64,000 nucleotides of DNA from Archaeoglobaceae archaeon (GCA_025057895.1 JANXEF010000002.1:62001-126000), one strand, 5' to 3'; positions 20,262 through 28,989 are shown, numbered from the stretch's first letter. Numbers and translations are program-made. The notes: a model not told the origin generated them from the sequence alone.

Positions 20262-21404
20262 ATGGAGAATCTTAGCTCTCAATTGAAGACAGGAAAGTTC
20301 GTAATCGTTCGTGAAGATGATGTCAGTTTTCTTTGCATCCCTGCAGAGCTCGTTACAGCCGAAAAAATAAATTTTATCATGAGAAATTGTGATGAGATCA
20401 GAATATCTCTTCCATGGAATAAGATCTCATCTCTTGGGCTAAACAAGTTTTATCATTTCAATGGAAATCAGATTCCGATAGATCCAAGAAAAGAGAAGAT
20501 CTCTGCTGAGGAAAGAGCAGAATTCATAAAAAAGATTGTCTCTTCTGATCTCTCAATATCCGAAATTAAGGTTCCTGGGAGAATATTCGTTGAGGAAACA
20601 AAAGAAATGGGCGTACTTGAAAGACCAGGAATCGCTGAGGCGTGTTCCGATCTCTCAAGACTTTCAGGCTTTGGAACATTTGCAGTATATGCCCCCTTAC
20701 TGAATCCAGAAGGTGAAGTTGCTGACCACACTTATACAGAAAAATTTGCAAGAAATTTTTCGATACCTGTCATCAGCATAAAGGAACTCATAGAGTTTAG
20801 GTTAAAGACAGAGAAAATCGTAGAAAGAGTTGTTGAAGCGACAATTCCTACTAAGTTTTATGGAACCTTCAAAGCTATAGGTTATAGAAGTCCAATGGGA
20901 GAAATATTAGTTCTCGTAAAAGGAGATGTTAGCTCTGAAAAAGTTCTTGTGAGAATACATTCAGAATGTTTGACTGGAGATGTTCTGCACTCTCTTCGTT
21001 GCGATTGCGGCGAGCAGTTGGAGAGCGCTTTGAAGATGATAGATAGAGAAGGTAGAGGAGTTATGATATACATGCGAGGACATGAAGGAAGAGGAATTGG
21101 ATTAATCAACAAACTCCTAACTTACAATCTACAGGAAAAAGGAATTGATACTGTTGATGCGAACATAAAATTGGGATTTCCGCCAGATATGAGAAGTTAT
21201 GGTATTTCAGCTCAGATTTTGATGGACTTGGGAGTTAGGAGTATAAGATTGCTGACAAACAATCCTTTGAAGATAGAAGAACTTGCGAAATATGGTTTTG
21301 AAGTTAAGAGAGAGGCAATAGAAGTCGAGCCAACAGAGATAAACTTTACTTATCTGAAGACAAAGAGAGATAGGATGGGCCATTTTCTCTGTATCAACGA
21401 CTGA
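20262..21404 (+). CDS. RibBA-like protein: GTP cyclohydrolase II with degenerate DHBP synthase domain
   Basis: The 380-residue protein combines an N-terminal RibB (3,4-dihydroxy-2-butanone 4-phosphate synthase) fold and a C-terminal RibA (GTP cyclohydrolase II) domain. RibA looks intact: zinc cysteines in HSECLTGDVLHSLRCDCGEQL, then MRGHEGRGIGL and DMRSYGISAQIL. In RibB the acidic metal loop (normally ENEGD) reads VREDDVSFLC, and the catalytic His of the GHTEA motif is lost (ERPGIAEAC), although GVLERPG and DLSRLSGF persist. The N-terminal half is probably not a synthase. The ATG at 20262 has a TATA box 26 nt upstream; the open frame extends further 5' but would overlap ABCE1. Confidence 0.85.
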   Translation: MENLSSQLKTGKFVIVREDDVSFLCIPAELVTAEKINFIMRNCDEIRISLPWNKISSLGLNKFYHFNGNQIPIDPRKEKISAEERAEFIKKIVSSDLSISEIKVPGRIFVEETKEMGVLERPGIAEACSDLSRLSGFGTFAVYAPLLNPEGEVADHTYTEKFARNFSIPVISIKELIEFRLKTEKIVERVVEATIPTKFYGTFKAIGYRSPMGEILVLVKGDVSSEKVLVRIHSECLTGDVLHSLRCDCGEQLESALKMIDREGRGVMIYMRGHEGRGIGLINKLLTYNLQEKGIDTVDANIKLGFPPDMRSYGISAQILMDLGVRSIRLLTNNPLKIEELAKYGFEVKREAIEVEPTEINFTYLKTKRDRMGHFLCIND

Positions 21405-21525
21405 GCGTGTGTTTTTTAAATTCGTTATCTATGAAAGAGTTAGAAAGATCGTATTAAGTTATTAAAATTTATAAATTTGTTATTTATTTTTATATCAAAA
21501 ATATCTAAAAACCTATTTTCGCAAT

Positions 21526-21538
21526 CTATTTATATTTC
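21526..21538 (+). promoter_or_regulatory. TATA box of the hydrogenase operon
   Basis: CTATTTATATTTC lies about 50 nt upstream of the hydB ATG, in the 178-bp AT-rich gap after the RibBA-like gene. It predicts a short leader that contains the GGTGGTATC ribosome site. Confidence 0.5.
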
Positions 21539-21582
21539 TGTGTTTGTTACAGGGCATAAGTCTCAAAAGGGTGGTATCTTTG

Positions 21583-22554
21583 ATGGGAAAAAAGATTAAG
21601 AAGGAGAATTTAGAAAAATTGTTTGCTGATATAGGGAAGGAATACAAAATCATTGCACCAATTAAAAAAAGAGAAAACTACGTCTTCGCGGAAGTAGAGG
21701 ACTTTAGTGAGATTGTATTGGATTACCCGATGACAATACTCCCACCTAAAGAGTTTATCATGCCTTATAAAGAGCCAATTTTTGTCTTTGAGAATGGTGA
21801 ATTTGGGGAAGTCATTCCAAATGAAAAGATAGCTCTCTTTGCTCTGCATATGTGCGATGTAAATGCTATAGGTAGACTTGACTTTGTTTTCTGGAATGAT
21901 CTTTATTATAAGGCTAGGCGTGAAAAAATGCTAATAGTTGGTATCTCTTGTAAACCAATAGAAACTTGCTTTTGTAAATCCACTGGAGCGAATGTTTTAA
22001 CAAATACTTGTGATCTTTTCCTTAAGGCTGAAGAAGATTACTATGTTGGATTTTCGATGACGGAAAAAGGTAGAAAACTTCTTTCACAGCTATATTTTGG
22101 TCCGGAAACTGTCTATGTGAGAGAAGTTAAGATAGATTACGATGAAAAATTGCAGTTCGATATCTATGCAATTGGTAAAAGAATCCTCGAGGACTACAAC
22201 AACCCAGTCTGGGAAGAGACTGCGAAAAATTGTTTGGCATGTACAAACTGTACACTTGTGTGTCCACTTTGTTATTGCTTTGACGTAATCGATGAGACTT
22301 TTGTGGTCCCAGAAGAGGGTAAAAGGATTAGATGTTGGGATTCGTGTCTTCTCCTTAGTTTTGCAAGGGTTGCTGGGGGGCACAATTTTAGAAAGGATCT
22401 GAAAGCAAGATATAGAAATGTTTACACCCATAAGTTCAGAACTTTCGTCGATGAGTTTGGGGTTCCGAGCTGCGTTGGCTGTGGTAGATGTACCACTTTC
22501 TGTCCAGCGGAAATAGATATGAGAGAGATTTTATTCAGATTGGGAGGTGCTTAA
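21583..22554 (+). CDS. hydB: Soluble NiFe hydrogenase (sulfhydrogenase-type) beta subunit
   Basis: This 323-residue iron-sulfur subunit transfers electrons between the hydrogenase module and the flavin subunit in group 3b enzymes. Two ferredoxin-like cysteine groups are seen: LACTNCTLVCPLCYC (about residue 220) and SCVGCGRCTTFCP near the C-terminus, plus a Cys-rich KPIETCFCKS region. The listed ATG follows GGTGGTATC; a longer reading begins at an upstream TTG. Gene order beta-gamma-delta-alpha is the same as in Pyrococcus-type sulfhydrogenases. Confidence 0.88.
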   Translation: MGKKIKKENLEKLFADIGKEYKIIAPIKKRENYVFAEVEDFSEIVLDYPMTILPPKEFIMPYKEPIFVFENGEFGEVIPNEKIALFALHMCDVNAIGRLDFVFWNDLYYKARREKMLIVGISCKPIETCFCKSTGANVLTNTCDLFLKAEEDYYVGFSMTEKGRKLLSQLYFGPETVYVREVKIDYDEKLQFDIYAIGKRILEDYNNPVWEETAKNCLACTNCTLVCPLCYCFDVIDETFVVPEEGKRIRCWDSCLLLSFARVAGGHNFRKDLKARYRNVYTHKFRTFVDEFGVPSCVGCGRCTTFCPAEIDMREILFRLGGA

Positions 22555-22555
22555 A

Positions 22556-23377
22556 ATGGAGAACATATACAAACCCTTTAAGAGCAAGATTCTGAAGATC
22601 GTAGAGCAAACTTGTGATACTAAAGTGTTCAGACTTGAAGTTAAAGACTTTAAATATATGCCTGGGCAATTCGTTGAGCTATCAATACCTGGAATTGGTG
22701 AAGCACCCATTTCGATAACTTCAAGTCCACATGAAGAAGGTTATATCGATCTTTGTGTTAGAAGAGTTGGAAATGTTACCAATGCGCTTCACAGAATGAA
22801 TGTTGGTGATTATGTGTGGATTCGTGGACCTTACGGTGTAGGTTTTCCATTCGAAACGATAAAAGGTAAGGATATCGTATACGTTGCTGGAGGTATAGGA
22901 ATGGCTCCACTTAGGAGCTCGCTTAGATATGTTTTGCACAAAAAGAAAGATTTTGGAAAGGTCACATTGCTTTATGGTGCAAGAACTCCTGCAGATTTGC
23001 TATACAAGGAAGAATTTGATATATGGGCTAAAGAGTGTAATTTTCTTGTGACTGTTGACTCCGATAAACTTCCTGATGGAAAACCAAGTGGCTGGAAGGG
23101 AAACATTGGAGTTGTAACAACTCTCTTTGCCAAGCTCGGATATTCGATAAAAGATGCCATAGGAATAGTCTGTGGACCACCAGCTATGTATAAATTCGTA
23201 ATTCAAGAGTTTAGAAAAGCTGGAATGCCAGATTCTTCGATTTACATCTCTCTAGAGAGACATATGAAGTGCGGAGTTGGGAAATGTCAACATTGCCAGA
23301 TCAACAATAGATACGTTTGTATAGATGGACCAGTCTTTAACTATGCTGACGTCAAGCATTTGCCTGAATCCATATGA
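22556..23377 (+). CDS. hydG: Soluble NiFe hydrogenase gamma subunit (FAD/NAD(P)-binding reductase)
   Basis: This 273-residue ferredoxin-NADP reductase-like protein has an FAD-binding barrel (about 1-100, with PISITSSPHEEG), an NAD(P) domain (VYVAGGIGMAPLRSSLRYV; later GIVCGPPAMYKF) and a C-terminal 2Fe-2S site CGVGKCQHCQINNRYVC. It would pass electrons between NAD(P)H and the beta subunit. The ATG follows GGAGGTG and lies 1 nt after the hydB stop, so coupling is tight. Whether NAD or NADP is used cannot be told. Confidence 0.9.
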   Translation: MENIYKPFKSKILKIVEQTCDTKVFRLEVKDFKYMPGQFVELSIPGIGEAPISITSSPHEEGYIDLCVRRVGNVTNALHRMNVGDYVWIRGPYGVGFPFETIKGKDIVYVAGGIGMAPLRSSLRYVLHKKKDFGKVTLLYGARTPADLLYKEEFDIWAKECNFLVTVDSDKLPDGKPSGWKGNIGVVTTLFAKLGYSIKDAIGIVCGPPAMYKFVIQEFRKAGMPDSSIYISLERHMKCGVGKCQHCQINNRYVCIDGPVFNYADVKHLPESI

Positions 23378-23387
23378 GGTGATTTAG

Positions 23388-24143
23388 ATGAAACCGAAAG
23401 TTGCCATTTTTGATCTAACTGATTGTGAAGGTTGTGAAGTCCAAGTGGTGAATTCTAAGTTCATAGATAGGGTCCTTGGAGGAGTGGAATTGTTGCATTT
23501 TCGTCTTGGGCAAAGAGTGAACAGATGGGACAATTTCGATGTTGCATTCGTTGAAGGTGCTGTCATCACGACCCATGAGCTCGAGCTTGTCCATAATATC
23601 AGAAAGCATAGTAATATCGTGGTAGCTCTTGGGAGTTGTGCATGTTTTGGTGGAATTGCTGCAATAAATAATTTCATGGACATAAAAGAGGCAAAGAAGT
23701 ATGTCTATGGAGATAATGCGGACAAAATAGAGACTCTTTATATAAAACCATTACCTGAAATTATAAAGGTTGATTTCATGATTCGTGGTTGTCCTATTGT
23801 TCCAGAGGACTTTGAGAGGGTTGTTAGCGATATTTTTGCTGGAAGAACCCCTAGAGAGCACACTCGTCCGGTATGTATGGACTGCAAGAGTAAAGGAAAC
23901 CCATGCCAATTACTCAAAGGAATTGTTTGTGCAGGTCCTGTTTCTTATGGCGGCTGTGGTGCTCCATGTCCTTCTGCTGGAATGCCATGTGATGGATGCA
24001 GAGGTCCTCTTGAAGATCCACAGATGAATGCAGAACTTGAACTTCTAAAGAAGATAGCCTCAAGAGATGATATCATTAGACTTTTCAGAAAATTCGCTCC
24101 AATGGCTCCCATTTTTAAAGAAGTAGGAGGGGGGAAATTATGA
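23388..24143 (+). CDS. hydD: NiFe hydrogenase small (delta) subunit
   Basis: The 251-residue small subunit carries the iron-sulfur relay. The proximal-cluster cysteines are in DLTDCEGCEVQVV, GSCACFGG and RGCPIVPEDF. A further Cys-rich stretch (CMDCKSKGNPCQ, YGGCGAPCPSAG, CDGCRG) follows. There is no Tat signal, consistent with a cytoplasmic group 3 enzyme. A GAGGTGAT site precedes the ATG, and the stop overlaps the hydA start as ATGA. Confidence 0.93.
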   Translation: MKPKVAIFDLTDCEGCEVQVVNSKFIDRVLGGVELLHFRLGQRVNRWDNFDVAFVEGAVITTHELELVHNIRKHSNIVVALGSCACFGGIAAINNFMDIKEAKKYVYGDNADKIETLYIKPLPEIIKVDFMIRGCPIVPEDFERVVSDIFAGRTPREHTRPVCMDCKSKGNPCQLLKGIVCAGPVSYGGCGAPCPSAGMPCDGCRGPLEDPQMNAELELLKKIASRDDIIRLFRKFAPMAPIFKEVGGGKL

Positions 24144-25390
24144 TCTATGATGAATTTGTAACTCAGATTGAAGGTCATGGTAAAATCCATTTCGACATCA
24201 GAGATGGTAAAGTTGTAGAAGTTCGTGTAGAGATTCAAGAAGGTTCAAGGCTTTTTGAGAGTTTTTTGAGAGGTAGGAGAGCTGAAGAAGTCCCACAAAT
24301 GTCTTCAAGGATTTGCGGAGTATGTCCAGTACCACATAACTTGGCTGCAGTCCAAGCTCTAGAGAATGCGATGGGTATTGAAGTTTCTGAGCAAATAAAG
24401 ATGCTTAGGGAGCTAGCTATAGCTTCACAGATTGTCCATAGTCATGCCCTTCATCTCTACGTTCTTGCAGCAGCAGATTACTTGAATGTAAGTGGTATTT
24501 CTGAGGTTTATGCAAAGTTTCCGGAAGCTGTTAAGAGGTGTATAAGAATAAGAGCCGTCGGTAATCGCGGGGTTGAAGTTGTTGGCGGTAGGGCTGTACA
24601 TCCAATCAATTCAATTCCTGGAGGTTTTGCGAAGCTACCAACAAGATTAGAGATGGAGAAGCTCGCTAAAGATTTTAGGAGCATAATTAATGATTGCATT
24701 GAAACTTTCAATATGTTTGCAAGTCTTAAATATCCTAGATTCGAAAGAGCTACGGAATATCTTGCAATTGATGATGGAAAGCATTTTCCGGCATATTCCG
24801 GAAGACTCGTTACAAATAGAGGTTTAAAGTTTGAGGCAAGGGAGTATAGAAATTACATAAAAGAATTTTTTAAGCCATACTCGAACACGAAGTTCTGCGT
24901 GATGAATGGGCATGGATTTCATGTAGGAGCAATTGCAAGGGTAAACATCTTCAAAGATCGTCTGAACCCGATTGCAAGTGATTTGCTCAAGAACAGTCCA
25001 ATTAGATTTCCGAGTGATAATCCATTCCATAACAACTTAGCTCAGGCATTAGAAATGGTTCACTACACTGAAGAAGCTATTAGGATCTCAGAAGAACTTG
25101 CAGTCAAACTTAAAGATGAAGAGAGACCAAAACAGACAAAAGCTGGCACTGGGGTTGGAGTTGTTGAAGCACCTCGTGGTACTTTGATTCACGAATACAC
25201 AGTTGACGAAAATGGCATCGTACGCGGAGCGAATCTCATAATCCCTACCGGGATGAATACTACGAACATAGAAGAGGATCTCTATGCAATACTTACTGAG
25301 AACATAAAAAAACCAAAAGATGAGCTTAAAAAGCTGGCAGAGCTACTTTTTAGAGCCTATGATCCTTGTCTCTCTTGTTCAACACATTAG
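24140..25390 (+). CDS. hydA: NiFe hydrogenase large (alpha) catalytic subunit, without C-terminal extension
   Basis: This 416-residue subunit holds the NiFe centre. The N-terminal ligand motif is RICGVCPVPH (Cys59, Cys62) and the C-terminal one is DPCLSCSTH (Cys410, Cys413). In most hydrogenases the reading frame continues past the His and the extra peptide is removed by a maturation protease. Here the TAG stop follows the His codon directly, so no cleavage is needed. The sequence best fits cytoplasmic group 3b enzymes that couple H2 to NAD(P)H and can reduce polysulfide. No maturation genes lie nearby. Confidence 0.93.
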   Translation: MIYDEFVTQIEGHGKIHFDIRDGKVVEVRVEIQEGSRLFESFLRGRRAEEVPQMSSRICGVCPVPHNLAAVQALENAMGIEVSEQIKMLRELAIASQIVHSHALHLYVLAAADYLNVSGISEVYAKFPEAVKRCIRIRAVGNRGVEVVGGRAVHPINSIPGGFAKLPTRLEMEKLAKDFRSIINDCIETFNMFASLKYPRFERATEYLAIDDGKHFPAYSGRLVTNRGLKFEAREYRNYIKEFFKPYSNTKFCVMNGHGFHVGAIARVNIFKDRLNPIASDLLKNSPIRFPSDNPFHNNLAQALEMVHYTEEAIRISEELAVKLKDEERPKQTKAGTGVGVVEAPRGTLIHEYTVDENGIVRGANLIIPTGMNTTNIEEDLYAILTENIKKPKDELKKLAELLFRAYDPCLSCSTH

Positions 25391-25472
25391 TTTTACTTAA
25401 TTATTTATTTTTATTATTTAAAAAATTTTTTCTTATCTGATCTCTTCGACTTTTCAAGTTATTTCATGAAAA

Positions 25473-25482
25473 ATTTATAAGC
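25473..25482 (+). promoter_or_regulatory. TATA box of ilvD
   Basis: ATTTATAAGC is centred about 25 nt before the ilvD ATG, in the 111-bp gap after hydA. The transcript would be leaderless. Confidence 0.6.
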
Positions 25483-25501
25483 TTTTACAAAGAATAAAGA
25501 T

Positions 25502-27142
25502 ATGAGAAGTGATACTATTAAGGTAGGTATTGACAGAACTGCACATAGAGCATTGTTAAAAGCCCTTGGAGTCTTGGATGAGGAAATGGGGAAGCCCTTT
25601 ATTGGAATTGCGAATTCCTACAATACGATTGTACCTGGTCACATAGCTCTTGACAAGATAACACAAGCAGTTAAAGATGGTGTTTATTCTGCTGGTGGTA
25701 TACCTTTTGAATTCGGAATTCCTGGTATTTGTGATGGAATTGCAATGGGGCATCGTGGAATGCTCTTCTCTCTTCCCTCTAGGGAACTCATCGCGGATTG
25801 CATCGAAGCTATGGTAGAAGCTCACGCTTTCGATGGTTTGGTCGTTGTTGGTAGCTGTGATAAAATTGTTCCTGGAATGCTTATGGCAATGTTAAGGCTT
25901 AACATTCCTACTATCGCTGTGACTGGTGGTCCAATGCTTTCAGAGAAGGTTAGAGGAGAAAAAGTATCGATAAAAGATGCATTTGAAGCTGCAGGTCTTT
26001 ATAAGGCGGGAAAAATAAGCGATTCAGAGTTGAAGCTTTATGAAGACTTTTGTGCCCCTTACTGTGGTAGCTGTCAAGGGCTTTACACTGCTAACACGAT
26101 GCAAATTTTGACTGAAACTCTTGGATTGAGTTTGCCATATTGTTCTACTTCTCCCTGTGCTTCATCAAGAAAGCTAAGAATTGCAAAATTGAGTGGTGTG
26201 AGAGTTGTTGAGCTCGTAAAGGAAAATTTGAGGCCTTTGGATTTTTTAAATGAGAGATCTTTTGAGAATGCGATAACGATGGACATGCTGATTGGTGGAT
26301 CAACTAATACAGTTTTACACTTACCAGCAATTGCGAATGAGGCTGGAATAAGACTTGAACTTGATAAGTTCGATGAATTGAGTAGAAAGACTCCTCATAT
26401 AGTTTCTTTGGATCCATCAAGCAAAGAAACAGTCGTCGATCTCGATGAAAGCGGAGGAGTGCCAATGATATTAAAGAAAGCTAAGAAGTTCTTCAATAAC
26501 GAGATGACTGTTAGTGGTAAAAGACTTTTCGAAATTGCAGAGGGAGCTATTTTGAGAGGTAGAGATATAATAATGGTGGAAAGACCTTATAGGAGCGAAG
26601 GCGGAATCGCAATCTTAAAAGGGAATCTAGCTGAAAGAGGAGCAGTAGTTAAAGTTTCTGCGATTAAAGAAGACATGCTAAAATTTAAAGGTATTGCAAA
26701 GGTTTATGATGGCGAAGAATCTGCTCTGAAAGCCATTTTGAATGGTGAAATAAATGAAGGGGAAATCGTTGTGATTCGATACATGGGTGCGAAAGGTGCT
26801 CCTGGAATGCCTGAAATGCTTCTACCAACAGCAGCGATTGCAGGTTTAGGACTTCAGAGGGTCGCTCTTGTTACGGATGGCCGCTTCAGCGGTGCAACTC
26901 GTGGTCCCTGTATAGGGCATGTTTCACCTGAAGCTATGGAAGGAGGTAACATTGCTCTAGTTGAAAATGGGGATATTATTTCTATAGACATTCCTAGAAG
27001 AAGACTTGAAGTCGATCTCGGAAAAGATGAGCTCATGAAGAGAAGAGAAAAATGGAAGAAAAAGAAGATTGAGCTTAAAGGGTATCTTGGGAGATATTTA
27101 AAGCTTGTAAGTTCCTCGGACAGAGGAGCAATACTTGAATAA
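25502..27142 (+). CDS. ilvD: Dihydroxy-acid dehydratase
   Basis: IlvD dehydrates 2,3-dihydroxy acids to 2-keto acids in valine, leucine and isoleucine synthesis. The 546-residue product shows the iron-sulfur cysteines in [13 protein letters not shown] and [26 protein letters not shown], and the C-terminal [20 protein letters not shown]. Length is normal. It appears to be a single-gene unit ended by a palindromic T-rich region shared with the convergent rrmJ gene. Confidence 0.97.
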   Translation: MRSDTIKVGIDRTAHRALLKALGVLDEEMGKPFIGIANSYNTIVPGHIALDKITQAVKDGVYSAGGIPFEFGIPGICDGIAMGHRGMLFSLPSRELIADCIEAMVEAHAFDGLVVVGSCDKIVPGMLMAMLRLNIPTIAVTGGPMLSEKVRGEKVSIKDAFEAAGLYKAGKISDSELKLYEDFCAPYCGSCQGLYTANTMQILTETLGLSLPYCSTSPCASSRKLRIAKLSGVRVVELVKENLRPLDFLNERSFENAITMDMLIGGSTNTVLHLPAIANEAGIRLELDKFDELSRKTPHIVSLDPSSKETVVDLDESGGVPMILKKAKKFFNNEMTVSGKRLFEIAEGAILRGRDIIMVERPYRSEGGIAILKGNLAERGAVVKVSAIKEDMLKFKGIAKVYDGEESALKAILNGEINEGEIVVIRYMGAKGAPGMPEMLLPTAAIAGLGLQRVALVTDGRFSGATRGPCIGHVSPEAMEGGNIALVENGDIISIDIPRRRLEVDLGKDELMKRREKWKKKKIELKGYLGRYLKLVSSSDRGAILE

Positions 27143-27145
27143 TTA

Positions 27146-27163
27146 AAAAATAGATCTATTTTT
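27146..27163. terminator. Palindromic T-rich bidirectional terminator between ilvD and rrmJ
   Basis: AAAAATAGATCTATTTTT is an 18-bp perfect palindrome in the 38-bp gap between convergent genes, followed by further T runs on both strands. It gives oligo-U in both transcripts, which favours archaeal termination. Confidence 0.5.
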
Positions 27164-27180
27164 ATCTTATTAAAAATTTT

Positions 27181-27756
27181 TTAGATTTTTTTGAAACCCT
27201 TTCCAACAAAGTATATCTCTGCACTGCTTTTTCTAGAAGCTTTAGGACTGTGAAATTTCTTAAAAGCGAAATAAGGTTTTAAGTCATCGTAAAAGTTCTT
27301 GATTTCCTCTCCCTGAAATACTTTGACTAGGAAATTGCCACTGTTGCGGAGAACTTTTTTAGCAATATTGAAACTCGCTCTTGCAAGATCGATTGAGCGT
27401 AAATGGTCGATAGTCCATATTCCGGTTATTTTTGGAGATGCATCGCTCATAACGACATCGTATGAATCGCTTATCTCGAGAAGAATATCTATAAGCTTCT
27501 CATCCATTATATCAGCTTTTATGAAAGTGACACCTTTTAAATCTTCCATTGGATTTATGTCAACAGCTACAACAAAAGCTCCAATTTCGACTGCAACTTG
27601 ACTCCAGCCACCAGGACTTGAGCCAAGATCTAGAACTAGATCTCCTTTGCGAATTAGTTTGAAATCTCTATTTATCTGCAACAGTTTAAATGCAGCTCTG
27701 CTCCTATATCCCTTCTTTTTTGCCTCCCAATAGTAATGATCTCTTTTATCTTTCAT
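27181..27756 (-). CDS. rrmJ: RrmJ/FtsJ-type 2'-O-ribose methyltransferase
   Basis: The 191-residue SAM-dependent enzyme is predicted to methylate a ribose in 23S rRNA. The K-D-K-E catalytic set is visible: Lys in RSRAAFKLLQI, Asp in VVMSDASPKITG, Lys in FLVKVFQGEE and Glu in SSAEIYFV. The SAM loop is VLDLGSSPGGWSQVA. There is no TRAM domain. Its ATG overlaps the yjbQ stop by 4 nt, forming a two-gene unit. Confidence 0.95.
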   Translation of the reverse strand: MKDKRDHYYWEAKKKGYRSRAAFKLLQINRDFKLIRKGDLVLDLGSSPGGWSQVAVEIGAFVVAVDINPMEDLKGVTFIKADIMDEKLIDILLEISDSYDVVMSDASPKITGIWTIDHLRSIDLARASFNIAKKVLRNSGNFLVKVFQGEEIKNFYDDLKPYFAFKKFHSPKASRKSSAEIYFVGKGFKKI

Positions 27757-28133
27757 ATTACTTTTAAGAAGACTTTTCTGGTCCTTGGACCATCGAATTC
27801 AAGAAATAGAATTCTTTGCCAAGTACCAAGCTGAAGCTTTCCGTTTTCGAAGGGCAAAACAACAGAGTTTCCAAGAAGAGAAGCTTTTAAATGCGCATCG
27901 GCATTGTCATCGATTTCGTTATGCTTGTAATACGAATTGTATGGAGCAATTTTTTCAAGAAAGCTTAAAATGTCTTCAAGCAATCTGCTTTCAGCTTCGT
28001 TTAGGATTATGGAAGCAGTAGTGTGAGGTGTGAAAATCAGAACAACTCCGTTTCCTTCGAGAAATTTTTCAATATCTGTAGTTATGTCTAGAATTTCATT
28101 TCTTTTCCTTGTTTTTATCTCTATTGTTATCAT
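27753..28133 (-). CDS. YjbQ/UPF0047 family protein
   Basis: The 126-residue product fits the small YjbQ family, trimers with a conserved metal-like site; some members show weak thiamine-phosphate synthase activity. Motifs are FTPHTTASIILNEAE, a later HLKASLLGNSVVLPF, and GTWQRILFLEFDGPR. I chose the ATG at 28133, which gives the usual length and N-terminus. The open frame continues upstream to 28259 and would add a 42-residue helical extension. It is coupled to rrmJ through an ATGA overlap. Confidence 0.88.
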   Translation of the reverse strand: MITIEIKTRKRNEILDITTDIEKFLEGNGVVLIFTPHTTASIILNEAESRLLEDILSFLEKIAPYNSYYKHNEIDDNADAHLKASLLGNSVVLPFENGKLQLGTWQRILFLEFDGPRTRKVFLKVI

Positions 28134-28261
28134 TCTATTCACTTCCCTATCCTTGCTATTTATCTTTTCTGCTCTCTTTAAGTTTTCAAAGTTTATCATC
28201 TGGATCGAGGAGATAATCTCTTGAAGGATTTCCTCGTTAAATCTCTTAGACAATTTCAATT

Positions 28262-28287
28262 TTGAAATTTCATATAGAAAATTTCAA
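28262..28287. promoter_or_regulatory. Perfect 9-bp inverted repeat upstream of the archaellum operon
   Basis: TTGAAATTT and AAATTTCAA are separated by 8 nt. The element sits about 40 bp upstream of the TATA box of flaB1 and between flaB1 and the divergent yjbQ gene, so it is a candidate binding site for a regulator of motility genes. Confidence 0.45.
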
Positions 28288-28324
28288 CTTAGAAAAAAGA
28301 AATTCCAATATTACAGAAAAACTA

Positions 28325-28333
28325 TTTATATTT
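28325..28333 (+). promoter_or_regulatory. TATA box of the archaellum operon
   Basis: TTTATATTT lies about 38 nt before the flaB1 ATG. The predicted transcript has a short leader containing the GAGGTGGTGAT ribosome site. Confidence 0.6.
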
Positions 28334-28367
28334 ACCATTAAAGCTCTGATTGCCAAGAGGTGGTGAT

Positions 28368-28877
28368 ATGGGAAGTAGGATTGAGTTTAAGAAAAATGAG
28401 AAAGGATTTACAGGTCTGGAAGCGGCGATAGTGCTGATAGCGTTTGTAGTGGTTGCAGCTGTTTTCAGCTACGTAATGCTTGGCGCGGGTTTCTATACGA
28501 CACAGAAGTCGAAGCAAGTGGTGGACACTGGAGTAAAGCAAGCTTCGAGCTCACTCACACTTGATGGGCAGTATATATATTTGAACTGCACAAATTCTGC
28601 AGGAGGGACAACGGGTTCTAATGGTAAAGTAGGTCAGATCTACTTCTACGTTACACAAACCGCAGGTGGCAGTCCAGTGGATTTGAACAAGACTTCAATA
28701 GCTATCACATCCGCAACTGGCTATAAACAGGTTTTCTACAATGAAACCAATTCTACAGATTGGTGGTGGTATGAGTCGATAGTCGGAGATGGAGACAACG
28801 TTGTGGAGATGAACGAGAAGTATAAGAGCACGATCAACGTGACAGCAACTGGCTGGAAAAGCGACATAGGAGAATAG
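28368..28877 (+). CDS. flaB1: Archaellin FlaB1, interrupted by an in-frame TAG
   Basis: Archaellin is the filament subunit of the archaellum. The N-terminus has a class III signal (FKKNEKG, cleaved after Gly13) and the hydrophobic assembly helix FTGLEAAIVLIAFVVVAAVF. N-glycosylation sequons occur as NCT, NKT, NET, NST and NVT. Translation from the ATG (after GAGGTGGTGAT) stops at TAG after 169 residues. Reading on in the same frame gives 33 more codons that match the FlaB2 C-terminus, ending at TGA 28977-28979. The restored length would be 203, against 202 for FlaB2. So the gene is either freshly inactivated or truncated, read through, or affected by a base-call error. Confidence 0.9.
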   Translation: MGSRIEFKKNEKGFTGLEAAIVLIAFVVVAAVFSYVMLGAGFYTTQKSKQVVDTGVKQASSSLTLDGQYIYLNCTNSAGGTTGSNGKVGQIYFYVTQTAGGSPVDLNKTSIAITSATGYKQVFYNETNSTDWWWYESIVGDGDNVVEMNEKYKSTINVTATGWKSDIGE

Positions 28878-28979
28878 CCAAACGATATCGTTACAATTGA
28901 AGTCAGACCTCCAATTGGAGCACCGTTGTCGATAAACAAGCAATTGCCACCGAGCTTTGTTAATTTGACATACGTATGA
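28875..28979 (+). other. In-frame TAG and untranslated archaellin C-terminus of flaB1
   Basis: After the TAG the frame continues with PNDIVTIEVRPPIGAP and then PPSF, and ends at TGA. The paralogue FlaB2 has PNDNFVIEVKPPIGAT and PPSI at the same place. There is no frameshift; one codon separates the product from full length. Confidence 0.85.
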
Positions 28980-28989
28980 GGTGATGCGA

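Noticed and set aside
28875-28877. General TAG reassignment (for example to pyrrolysine) to explain flaB1
   Set aside because: At least eight clear genes in the window end at TAG with family-normal lengths, and no suppressor tRNA or pylS is present here. Local read-through is still open.
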